Below are positions 56,960 to 64,000 of a stretch of 64,000 bases of DNA, piece by piece. A model generated the notes under the pieces. It did no database searches. It was not told the origin of the DNA and saw only the letters and a list, made by a program, of their open reading frames with translations. Location of the stretch: the NCBI GenBank assembly GCA_000163995.1, contig CM000855.1, positions 1,187,055-1,251,054 of the forward strand. Direction: 5' to 3'. This DNA is from Campylobacter jejuni subsp. jejuni 414. GTDB lineage: Bacteria; Campylobacterota; Campylobacteria; Campylobacterales; Campylobacteraceae. Made by a program: the position numbers and the translations under genes. Numbering within the stretch: the first letter of the stretch is position 1; each line of letters starts with the position of its first letter.

Positions 56960-58260
56960 ACTAGACTTTAGAAGCCAAGATTTTAGTCAAACCGGCAAAG
57001 CTATGTATGAACTTGCTAAGGAACTTTTTCCTATTCCTAGAAGCATTACAGGGCAAGGTTTTAAAGATAGCTTAGAAATTTTAAATAAAACCCTAGGGGG
57101 GGGGTATACTCAAATTTCACTCTATAAAAAGTGGCACAAAAGTTTTTGACTGGATAGTCCCTGATGAATGGAATGTTAAAGAAGCTTATATCATCACTCC
57201 AAAAGGAGATAAAATTTGTGATTTTAAAAAGCACAATTTACATCTTCTAAACTATAGCAAAGCAATCAATCAAGAAATAGAACTGGAAAAACTTCAAAAT
57301 CATCTTTATTCCATAGAAGAAATGCCTGATGCTATCCCTTATGTAACAAGTTATTATAAGAAGCGTTGGGGATTTTGCATCGCACACAATGAAAGAAAAA
57401 AGCTCAAAAAAGGCAAATACAAAGTCTTTATCGATGCAAAACACGATGAAAATGGGACTTTAAATTATGCTGATTTTACTCTGCCTAGCACACAAAACTC
57501 AAAAGATGAAATTTTACTTTCAACTTATCTTTGCCACCCTTCCATGGCAAATAATGAGCTTAGCGGCCCTATAGTGGCTATTTTTTTAGCAAAATGGCTT
57601 TTGGGTTTAAAAGAAAGAAGATATAATTACCGCTTTGTAATTATCCCTGAAACCATAGGCTCTATAGTCTATCTTAGCAAACATTTAAAGCATTTAAAAG
57701 AACATGTTAAAGCAGGCTTTGTGCTTTCTTGCTTAGGCGATGATCATGCCTACTCACTTATACACACGCCCAAAGAAAACACTCTAAGTGATAAAGTCGC
57801 CTTGCATACGCTTAAAAATAAAGAAAATTTCAAAGCATTTAGTTTTTTAGATCGTGGAAGCGATGAAAGACAATACAATGCCCCGCTTGTAAATCTTGGC
57901 ATAGTAGGAGTGTGTCGTACAAAATATCTAGAATATAAGCAATATCACACTTCAAAAGATGATTTAAATTTTATTTCAGCTAAGGGTTTAATGGGTGGAC
58001 TTAAAAGCATGCAAGAAATGATTTTAAATCTAGAAATTAATTGCGTATATGAAAACACCATAGTATGCGAACCTAATCTTGGCAAAAGAGAACTTTATCA
58101 CACTCTTAGCACTACTAATAACATTCCTTTGGCTTGTAATTTTTTAGCTTACTGTGACGGGCAAAATGATATCATCGATATAGCCAATATCTTAAATATG
58201 CAAGCTTACGAATTTAAAGAGCTTTTGGAAAAAATAAAAATTTATGGACTAGTAAAATGA
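56952..58260 (+). pseudogene. Poly-G contingency gene for flagellin glycan modification (Cj1295-like), phase OFF
   Basis: Starts at GTG 56952 inside the pseC end. The frame reads through LEILNKTLGGG and, with nine G at 57096-57104, turns into a nonsense tail stopping at 57149. With eight G it would continue ILKFHSIKSGTKVFDW and then to the end at 58260 as one protein of about 435 residues. Its body has peptidase-M28/DUF4910-like features (HPSMANNELSGP, DRGSDERQYNAP, YHTSKDDLNFI) and a C-terminal winged-helix-like domain. In C. jejuni, Cj1295 was reported to be required for a di-O-methylglyceric acid modification of pseudaminic acid on flagellin. G8 is ON, G9 OFF by reading frame. Confidence 0.88.
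57096..57104 (+). repeat. Poly-G tract (G9), phase-variation switch
   Basis: Nine consecutive G after CCCTA, within the contingency gene about 145 bp after its start. Tracts of eight or more G/C are the standard hypermutable switch of C. jejuni. It is the only one in this window. Confidence 0.95.
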
Positions 58261-59063
58261 AATATTTTTTAGAATACGATGGTAAAAAATACTCTAATGT
58301 TGATTTAGTAGATACTTTTATAAATTTAGGTATAAAAAAAGGCGATATTTTATGTGTGCACACCGAACTTTTTAATTTTGGCATACCTTTGCTCTCTAGA
58401 AATGAATTTTTACAGACTATACTAGATTGCTTTTTTGAAGTGATAAGAAAAGAAGGAACTTTAATCATGCCAACCTTTACTTATAGTTTTTGTAAAAATG
58501 AGGTTTACGATAAAATAAATTCTAAAACAAAAATGGGGGCATTAAATGAATTTTTTAGAAAACAAGCAGGAGTAAAACGCACAAATGATCCTATATTTTC
58601 CTTTGCTATAAAAGGAGCAAAAGAGGAATTATTTTTAAAAGATACAACAAGTTGCTTCGGAGAAAATTGCGTTTATGATGTTTTAACCAAAGAGAATGGA
58701 AAATATATAACATTTGGAGGGCAAGGACATACATTAACACATTATGCAGAAGAAAAGTTTAATGTATTTTATAGATATCATAAAATTTTCTCTGGAATTT
58801 TAATTGATGAAAAAAGTATATCATACAATAAAAACATTAGCTACTATGTTAGAAAACTTGATATATCATCTAAGCCCAATTTAACTAACATTATCAATAT
58901 TATTAATAATACTAAAAATTTTAAAAAAATCAATTTTACAGGAGATTGTATAAGTATTTATAATGCTAAAGAATATGTAGAAATTTTATGGAAAAAATTA
59001 AATACAGATCAAACAATTCTAATAGAAAATTATGGTACAATTATTAATTTTCAATACTCTTAA
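58257..59063 (+). CDS. Aminoglycoside N3-acetyltransferase-like protein
   Basis: 268 residues. VDTFINLGIKKGDILCVHTELFNFG, GTLIMPTFTYSFCKNEVYD and FGGQGHTLTHYAEEKF correspond to the AAC(3) fold with the acetyl-CoA and His regions. In this setting the substrate is presumably a sugar or glycerate intermediate rather than an antibiotic. As I recall, the reference strain has this locus split into Cj1296 and Cj1297; here it is one intact frame. Overlaps the previous gene by four bases, so it is coupled to the phase-variable gene. Confidence 0.75.
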   Translation: MKYFLEYDGKKYSNVDLVDTFINLGIKKGDILCVHTELFNFGIPLLSRNEFLQTILDCFFEVIRKEGTLIMPTFTYSFCKNEVYDKINSKTKMGALNEFFRKQAGVKRTNDPIFSFAIKGAKEELFLKDTTSCFGENCVYDVLTKENGKYITFGGQGHTLTHYAEEKFNVFYRYHKIFSGILIDEKSISYNKNISYYVRKLDISSKPNLTNIINIINNTKNFKKINFTGDCISIYNAKEYVEILWKKLNTDQTILIENYGTIINFQYS

Positions 59064-59072
59064 GAAAGTTAA

Positions 59073-59306
59073 ATGATGGAAAAACAATTTTATGAAATTT
59101 TAGAAAATATACTCGAAACCAAAGTAGATGAAAATACAAATTTAAGCATGGAAAATTGTAAAAACTGGACTTCTTTAGCCCATATTGATATTATCATGAG
59201 CTTAGAAGAAGAATTTGAAATAAAATTTAGCAAAGAAGATTTAAATCTCTTAAAATCGCAAAATGCTCTACTAGAAAAAATTCAAACCCTAAAGGCTACA
59301 AAATGA
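59073..59306 (+). CDS. Acyl carrier protein (AcpP2-like)
   Basis: 77 residues (76 if the second ATG is used). The pantetheine Ser is in KNWTSLAHIDIIMSLEEEFEI, where the usual Asp before Ser is Thr. The rest follows the ACP pattern with acidic helix II and FSKEDLN. Probably carries a small acyl group (glyceryl or methylglyceryl) for flagellin glycan modification (Cj1299 in the reference order), not bulk fatty acids. Overlaps the next gene. Confidence 0.8.
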   Translation: MMEKQFYEILENILETKVDENTNLSMENCKNWTSLAHIDIIMSLEEEFEIKFSKEDLNLLKSQNALLEKIQTLKATK

Positions 59307-60196
59307 CAGAAAATATTGAAAAACTATTCACAGCCATTGCTCTTAAAAATCCCATTCACGCAAAATATCTCAAAAAAATCGAATTTTGCCAAGAAGATGA
59401 AAAAGAATTTGATCAACTCATTTCTTATTATATCCAAGATCATATCAGCATCGAAGAACAATGCGATTGCTATTTATTAATCCTTAATGATACTTTAGAA
59501 GAAACAAAATTTTTCATAGAAAATGGTTCTTATCGTTATTCTAGCTTTAATGAAGTTAAAGATAAAGTTTATTTTAATGAAAGCTATATGAAACAATACA
59601 TGATAGGCTTAGCTCTTTCTTCTTATGTTTGGATAGCCCACATTAAAGTGAGAAAATATTTTTCGCAATATTTACAAAATTTCACCCCAAAAACAACTTA
59701 TTTTGAAATTGGTCCTGGTCATGGAGAATACTTTGCAAGAGCGGTTAAAAGCGGTAAATTTTCTTCTTTTTATGGACTAGATATCTCTCCAACAAGTTGC
59801 GAACTCACTCAAAAAATGGTAAAACAACAAGTAGGGGAATTGATTAAAAAATGTGATTTTTTATGTCAAGATTTTTTTACTTATGATTTTGATAAAAAAG
59901 CTGATTTGATAGTGATTGGAGAAGTTTTAGAACATGTAGAAAAGCCTCTTGAATTTCTTAAAAGATCCAAAGAACTTCTTAGTAAAGGTGGAGAAATTTT
60001 TGCTACTATCCCTATCAACGCACCTGCTATTGATCATATTTATTTATTTTCTCATCCTGATGAAGTTAAAAGTTTGATAGAAAAATCAGGCTTAAAACTT
60101 AAAACTTATGAATGTTTTATGGCAAATGATTATAGCTTAGAAAAAGCATTGAAATTTAAAAATGCTATCACTATGGCAGTAGTATTAAATGCTTGA
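59303..60196 (+). CDS. SAM-dependent methyltransferase (Cj1300-like)
   Basis: 297 residues. Motif I is TYFEIGPGHGEYFARA, motif II region FYGLDISPTSCEL, and LIVIGEVLEHVEKPLEFLKRSKELL is the ubiE-like post-II stretch. The first 120 residues are an unrecognised helical domain. In the context of an FkbH-like enzyme and ACPs it is a good candidate to O-methylate an ACP-bound glycerate. Overlaps its neighbours by 4 and 8 bp. Confidence 0.82.
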   Translation: MTENIEKLFTAIALKNPIHAKYLKKIEFCQEDEKEFDQLISYYIQDHISIEEQCDCYLLILNDTLEETKFFIENGSYRYSSFNEVKDKVYFNESYMKQYMIGLALSSYVWIAHIKVRKYFSQYLQNFTPKTTYFEIGPGHGEYFARAVKSGKFSSFYGLDISPTSCELTQKMVKQQVGELIKKCDFLCQDFFTYDFDKKADLIVIGEVLEHVEKPLEFLKRSKELLSKGGEIFATIPINAPAIDHIYLFSHPDEVKSLIEKSGLKLKTYECFMANDYSLEKALKFKNAITMAVVLNA

Positions 60197-60605
60197 TAAA
60201 ACACTAAATTTACCCATTCATCATATAGGTGTGGCTTGTAAAAATTTAGAAAAAGAAAGAGAATGTTTTTTTAAACTAGGTTTTTATAAAGAAGCGGAAT
60301 TTATAGATGAAAAACAAGGCGTAAAGGGCGAATTTATCATCCCTTGTGATAAAACATTTCCACAATATAGATTTGAACTTTTGCAAAATTTAAATGATAA
60401 AGGTCCGCTAGATAGTTACCTAAAAAATAATACCAAAATGTATCATTTAGCCTATGAAAGTAAAAATATCGCACAAGATTTAACTCTTTTAGAACAACAA
60501 GGGGGTTTGCACATTGTTCCTATTATAGAGGCAAGCTATTTTGCTAAACTTTGTTTTATCATGATGCCAAATAGGCTTTTAATCGAGCTTGTGGAGTTAA
60601 AATGA
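60189..60605 (+). CDS. VOC/glyoxalase-fold protein (Cj1301-like)
   Basis: 138 residues. LPIHHIGVACKNLEKERECFFKLGF is the first beta-alpha-beta-beta-beta unit and MYHLAYESKNIAQDLTLL.. FIMMPNRLLIELVEL the second, with metal-ligand His and Glu positions present (H11, H97 region, E136). Fits the methylmalonyl-CoA epimerase-like subfamily. Reaction unknown; perhaps epimerises or binds the acyl intermediate. Confidence 0.72.
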   Translation: MLDKTLNLPIHHIGVACKNLEKERECFFKLGFYKEAEFIDEKQGVKGEFIIPCDKTFPQYRFELLQNLNDKGPLDSYLKNNTKMYHLAYESKNIAQDLTLLEQQGGLHIVPIIEASYFAKLCFIMMPNRLLIELVELK

Positions 60606-62164
60606 ATCTCTTTTCACCCAATTTAAAACGTAATGAACTGATAAAATACGCCAAAGAATTAGACTTTAGCAAAAGTCAAGAATTTCTTATCAATATCCAT
60701 AGAAATCATGCTTTTGAAGGAATACAAAGCATCATTGCTCCTTTTTTGCATTTTGCTAATTTAAAGGCTGATTTTAATTTCAGCTCTTATGATGACAGCT
60801 TGAGTTTTGATGGTTTTAAAGAGGCAAACTTAGAACTTTTATGGCTGGATTTAAGTCGCTATAAAAATAATGTTCAAATTTTCTTAGAAGAAAGACTTTT
60901 GGAATTAAGAAAAATTTCACAAAGTCCTATTTTAGTCCTTAGTTTGGGAGAATTTAAAACAGATAAGAAAAATTTGAATTGTGAAATTTTTAATGTAGAA
61001 AAACTCATAAAAGAGTATTTTAATGAGGAAGATATTTTAGATTTAGCCAAAGAAGAACTCACAGGCTCCAAACTTAATAACAAAGCTTTGATTTTTTTAG
61101 CGCAAATTTTAGGGCTTAGCCTTATCCCTGCACTGATAAAACCTGCTCTTAAAGCCCTTGTGCTTGATCTTGATAATACCTTATATCAAGGAATTTTAGG
61201 CGAAGATGGCATAGATAATCTTAAACTAGATCGTTTACATCAAACCTTACAAGAAAAAATGAAAGCTTTTAAAAAACAAGGATTTTTACTTGCGCTAGCT
61301 TCAAAAAATGAAGAAAAAGATGTAAAAAAACTTTTTGAAACAAGAAAAGATTTCATCTTACAGTGGGATGATTTTGATGCTAAAATGATTAATTGGGAGC
61401 CAAAGGGTGAAAATATCTTAAAAATTGTTAAAAAATTTAATATAAATGCTGATGCTATACTTTTTATAGATGATAATATCGCTGAACTTGAAAACGCTAA
61501 ATTTACAGGCGTTAAAACACTTTTGTGTGATGAAAATATACTTTATAAAATCAAACTTTTTCCTAACCTTCTTAAACTTTCAAACACTCAAGAAGATCAA
61601 ATTCGTGCCAAAGATATAGCAGCAAATGCTTTAAGAGAAGAACTTAAAAGTTTAAGCGATGAAGAGTATTTTAAAAATCTTGAAATTAGCTTATATTTTA
61701 GCAAAAATGACACCCAAAATATTCCCCGCATTAGCGAACTTCTAGGCAAAACTAATCAATTTATCGCCAATTATACACGTTTAAATCAAGAAAAAGTCTG
61801 GCAACACATGCAAAATGCACTCATTGTAAGTGTCAGTATGAGTGATAAATTAAGTGATAGTGGGATTATCGCTATTTTTGTTTTTTCTTGCAAAGAAGAA
61901 AAATTATTCGTTGATGATCTTTGTATTTCTTGTAGAGCTTTAGGTAGAAAACTTGAAACTAGAATGTTTTTTAAAGCCTTTGAATTAGCTTTAAAATTCT
62001 TTGATCTTAAAAATACCAATGCAAAGCTTTGTTATCAAAAAGGCGAAAGGAATACACCTTTTTTAACTTTTTTAGAAAAAATTTCTAAAAAAGTTAAAGA
62101 AAAATCAGCTCTTATTCCACTTCAAAATTTAAACTTCAAAGGACTTATAATCCATGAAAACTAA
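60602..62164 (+). CDS. FkbH-like HAD-family protein (Cj1302-like)
   Basis: 520 residues. The HAD motif I is ALVLDLDNTLYQGILGEDG (about residues 185-203), motif III/IV region AILFIDDNIAELE. The N-terminal 170 residues are the FkbH-type domain, and the C-terminal 150 resemble the GNAT-like end of FkbH proteins (LFVDDLCISCRALGRKLETRMF). FkbH enzymes take a glyceryl group from 1,3-bisphosphoglycerate and load it on an ACP. This supplies the glycerate expected for the Cj1295-linked modification. Confidence 0.85.
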   Translation: MNLFSPNLKRNELIKYAKELDFSKSQEFLINIHRNHAFEGIQSIIAPFLHFANLKADFNFSSYDDSLSFDGFKEANLELLWLDLSRYKNNVQIFLEERLLELRKISQSPILVLSLGEFKTDKKNLNCEIFNVEKLIKEYFNEEDILDLAKEELTGSKLNNKALIFLAQILGLSLIPALIKPALKALVLDLDNTLYQGILGEDGIDNLKLDRLHQTLQEKMKAFKKQGFLLALASKNEEKDVKKLFETRKDFILQWDDFDAKMINWEPKGENILKIVKKFNINADAILFIDDNIAELENAKFTGVKTLLCDENILYKIKLFPNLLKLSNTQEDQIRAKDIAANALREELKSLSDEEYFKNLEISLYFSKNDTQNIPRISELLGKTNQFIANYTRLNQEKVWQHMQNALIVSVSMSDKLSDSGIIAIFVFSCKEEKLFVDDLCISCRALGRKLETRMFFKAFELALKFFDLKNTNAKLCYQKGERNTPFLTFLEKISKKVKEKSALIPLQNLNFKGLIIHEN

Positions 62165-63248
62165 ATTCGATAAAGTTAAAATTTCAGGCATTTGTGTAAG
62201 TGTACCTGAACATAAGATTTGCATTGATGATGAACTAGAAAGCGTTTTTTCAAACGATATAAAAACTCTTAAAAGAATGAAAAAAGTCATAGGTTTAAAC
62301 ACGCGTTATATTTGCGATGAAAACACTTGCGTAAGCGATCTTGGAAAACACGCAGCAAACGCCCTTTTGCAAGGTTTAAATATAAATAAAAATAGCCTTA
62401 ACGCACTCATTGTAGTAACTCAAAGTCCTGATTTTTTCATGCCTTCTACAGCTTGTTATTTACACCGACTTTTAAATTTAAGTTCTAAAACCATAGCTTT
62501 TGATCTAGGACAAGCTTGTGCGGGATATTTATACGGCTTGTTTGTCGCACATTCTTTAATACAAAGCGGTTTGGGTAAAATTTTACTCATTTGCGGGGAT
62601 ACTTTAAGCAAATTCATCCACCCTAAAAATATGAATTTAGCTCCTATTTTTGGCGATGGAGTGAGTGCGACTTTGCTTGAAAAAACGGATTTTAACGAAG
62701 CTTTTTTTGAGCTTGGAAGTGATGGGAAATATTTTGATAAACTCATCATTCCAAAAGGTGCGATGAGAATACCTAGGGCAAGTATTTTTAACGACGATTC
62801 ACTCATGCAAACTGAGGAATTTAGACAATTAGAAAATCTTTATATGGATGGAGCAAATATTTTCAATATGGCTTTAGAGTGCGAGCCTAAAAGCTTTAAA
62901 AAAATTTTAGAATTTTCTAAAGTAGATGAAAAAGACATTGCTTTTCATCTTTTTCATCAATCTAATGCGTATTTGGTTGATTGCATTAAAGAAGAATTAA
63001 AACTTAATGATGATAAAGTTCCTAATTTTATCATGGAAAAATATGCTAATTTAAGTGCTTGTTCACTACCTACCCTACTTTGCGAGCTAAATACTCCAAA
63101 AGAATTTAAAGCAAGTTTAAGTGCTTTTGGTGCAGGGCTTAGCTGGGGAAGCGCTGTGTTAAATTTCAAGAATTTATACACAAAAGATATTTTAATTTAC
63201 ACAAAGGAGAAATATAATGACAAAAACCGAATTTTTAGAAGAACTTAA
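62154..63248 (+). CDS. 3-oxoacyl-ACP synthase III-like protein (FabH2-like)
   Basis: 364 residues. The catalytic Cys is in DLGQACAGYLYGL, the His in FHLFHQSNAYL, and the Asn-equivalent region in NLSACSLPTLLCE. FabH-fold enzymes condense or transfer short acyl groups; in glycerate pathways the fold is used as an acyltransferase. Matches Cj1303 in order. The gene overlaps the preceding one by 11 bp and the next ACP by 32 bp. Confidence 0.85.
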   Translation: MKTKFDKVKISGICVSVPEHKICIDDELESVFSNDIKTLKRMKKVIGLNTRYICDENTCVSDLGKHAANALLQGLNINKNSLNALIVVTQSPDFFMPSTACYLHRLLNLSSKTIAFDLGQACAGYLYGLFVAHSLIQSGLGKILLICGDTLSKFIHPKNMNLAPIFGDGVSATLLEKTDFNEAFFELGSDGKYFDKLIIPKGAMRIPRASIFNDDSLMQTEEFRQLENLYMDGANIFNMALECEPKSFKKILEFSKVDEKDIAFHLFHQSNAYLVDCIKEELKLNDDKVPNFIMEKYANLSACSLPTLLCELNTPKEFKASLSAFGAGLSWGSAVLNFKNLYTKDILIYTKEKYNDKNRIFRRT

Positions 63249-63438
63249 AGAAGCTATGCATCGTGATGAGGGTTTAAACGAAGAAATGTTACTTGATGAT
63301 ATAGATGAATGGGATAGCTTAGCTTTTGTATCTGTGATGGTGCTTTATAAAAATCTTTTTGCTTTAAAAATCACAGCTGATGATTTGAAAAATTGTCAGA
63401 AAGTAAGTGATTTGATAAAATTAGCAAAGCTTGATTAA
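63217..63438 (+). CDS. Acyl carrier protein (AcpP3-like)
   Basis: 73 residues. The phosphopantetheine site is IDEWDSLAFVSVMVLYKNLFAL, with the regular Asp-Ser-Leu, unlike the upstream ACP. It ends the co-directional block that starts at pseB and stops in a terminator hairpin. Likely partners are the FabH-like and FkbH-like enzymes. Confidence 0.85.
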   Translation: MTKTEFLEELKEAMHRDEGLNEEMLLDDIDEWDSLAFVSVMVLYKNLFALKITADDLKNCQKVSDLIKLAKLD

Positions 63439-63456
63439 AACCTTAAGGTTTTAATC
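63433..63456. terminator. Bidirectional terminator hairpin
   Basis: GATTAAAACC (63433-63442) pairs perfectly with GGTTTTAATC (63447-63456), loop TTAA. It overlaps the stop codons of the converging ACP and 617-family-like genes. Confidence 0.75.
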
Positions 63457-64000
63457 CTTTATCACTAATTCAAATTTATCCCCAATATCTTTAAATATAA
63501 ACACCTTCTTTCCGCAAGGATAAGAGATAGAATTTTCTTGCATAAAAGATTTTCTTCCTTGTAATTTTTCAAGCATTATAGGAAGTTCTTTTCTAAATAA
63601 AACTTTATCGGGTATCCCGCAACCATGATCTAAATTTTTGATAAATTTTCCATCAATTTTACTTTCATCTATCAAATTTAAAGTCACATCATATCCTAAA
63701 ACTTTTAAAATCTGCATAGTTTGTTCCTTAAAATTTGCAGGAGTTAAAGGATCTTTATCGCTATGATAGCTTATATAAATAATATTTTTATTTTTTTGAC
63801 TTTGTAAAATCAAATGATCTTTATTTAATAAAGATCTAATGATATAATTTTCATTAGCAAAAAAATAAGGTGAATTTTCTTTGCGTGTCCAATGGGTTTT
63901 TAAAAAACATCCTATTGAAGTATTTGGATCGTTAAATACGTAATTGCAACCATTTTTCATTTCTCTTTCTAAAATGTAAATCAAAGGCGGCAAAGCTGAT
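63451..64000 (-). CDS. Campylobacter 617-family-like protein (5' end outside window)
   Basis: At least 183 residues of the C-terminal part; the frame continues beyond the right edge. It contains GCNYVFNDPNTSIGCFLKTHWTRKENSPYFFANENYIIRS and a Cys/Gly ending HGCGIPDKVLFRKELPIMLEKLQG. The locus and sequence style fit the paralogous 617 family of C. jejuni (Cj1305c and relatives), proteins of unknown function clustered in the flagellar modification locus and often phase-variable. No poly-G tract is in the visible part. Confidence 0.7.
   Translation of the reverse strand, partial: SALPPLIYILEREMKNGCNYVFNDPNTSIGCFLKTHWTRKENSPYFFANENYIIRSLLNKDHLILQSQKNKNIIYISYHSDKDPLTPANFKEQTMQILKVLGYDVTLNLIDESKIDGKFIKNLDHGCGIPDKVLFRKELPIMLEKLQGRKSFMQENSISYPCGKKVFIFKDIGDKFELVIKD

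Noticed and set aside
57322..58260. A separate 312-residue gene starting at 57322
   Set aside because: It is the 3' part of the contingency gene read after the G9 frameshift; the start lies in the middle of conserved coding sequence without a ribosome site.

Overview
The window is chromosomal DNA of Campylobacter jejuni, or a very close relative, carrying one complete temperate prophage. The evidence is the low GC content, the gene order ftsX-ftsE-trmB-flpA-(RluD family)-mrdB, ktrB-ktrA-mqnA-upp-maeB-gltX-(SurA-like)-accC-accB-dcd, and the flagellin-glycosylation block starting with pseB-pseC that contains a poly-G contingency gene (the Cj1275c to Cj1305c order of the reference strain). The prophage sits in the 3' end of a tRNA-Met(CAT) gene. 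A 20-bp direct repeat (7032-7051 and 45086-45105) marks attL and attR, giving an element of about 38.05 kb, the site and type I associate with the CJIE4 family.

Left chromosomal arm (1-7049): cell-division and peptidoglycan genes (envC part, ftsX, ftsE, mrdB), tRNA and RNA modification (trmB, RluD-like), the fibronectin-binding lipoprotein flpA, and the intact tRNA-Met.

Prophage (7032-45105): (a) 7.2-10.4 kb: integrase on the + strand, then a leftward operon with an excisionase-like protein, an antirepressor and two small membrane proteins, preceded by a Cro-like regulator and an array of CTAATTTTAG operators. (b) 10.4-15.0 kb: leftward early genes, including a frameshifted adenine methyltransferase, a replication-initiator-like protein, small regulators and a 388-bp gene-free stretch full of inverted repeats. 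(c) 15.0-18.4 kb: the immunity region. Two identical 39-bp operator/promoter cassettes flank a membrane protein; the two-headed CI/S24 repressor and an ImmA-type metalloprotease pair follow. (d) 18.4-29.7 kb: leftward lysis and tail-tip genes, comprising overlapping Rz/Rz1 spanins, a multi-hairpin element, a DUF5675 protein, tail-fibre proteins, DUF1353, a holin candidate, a radical SAM/SPASM enzyme, head-tail joining proteins, major capsid and prohead protease. (e) 29.7-44.7 kb: tape measure, G/GT tail chaperones, tail tube, portal, terminase and HNH nuclease. This late block is interrupted by + strand cargo: a one-gene moron (35.4 kb) and a block of two HTH proteins plus a RelBE-like toxin-antitoxin (38.3-39.4 kb). 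HK97-type head genes with a long tape measure indicate a siphovirus.

Right chromosomal arm (45222-64000): tRNA-Phe, potassium transporter ktrB-ktrA, mqnA, a frameshifted upp, maeB, gltX, a periplasmic chaperone, accC-accB, dcd, and then pseB-pseC followed by a co-directional set (GTG-start contingency gene, AAC(3)-like transferase, two acyl carrier proteins, methyltransferase, VOC protein, FkbH-like enzyme, FabH-like enzyme). That set is consistent with making and attaching an O-methylated glycerate to pseudaminic acid on flagellin. In this DNA its poly-G tract is G9, which puts the first gene out of frame.

The most interesting unexplained signals are: a 37-bp element repeated four times in front of four late gene blocks (candidate phage late promoter), the duplicated operator cassette whose second copy would drive a ~180-nt RNA encoding a 19-residue hydrophobic peptide, two densely structured non-coding elements, a radical SAM/SPASM maturase inside a tail operon, antirepressors made by shuffling a shared C-terminal cassette, and a G/GT frameshift without a canonical slippery heptamer. 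Three genes (methyltransferase, terminase start, upp) are each broken by one extra base in a homopolymer, so read-level checking matters.
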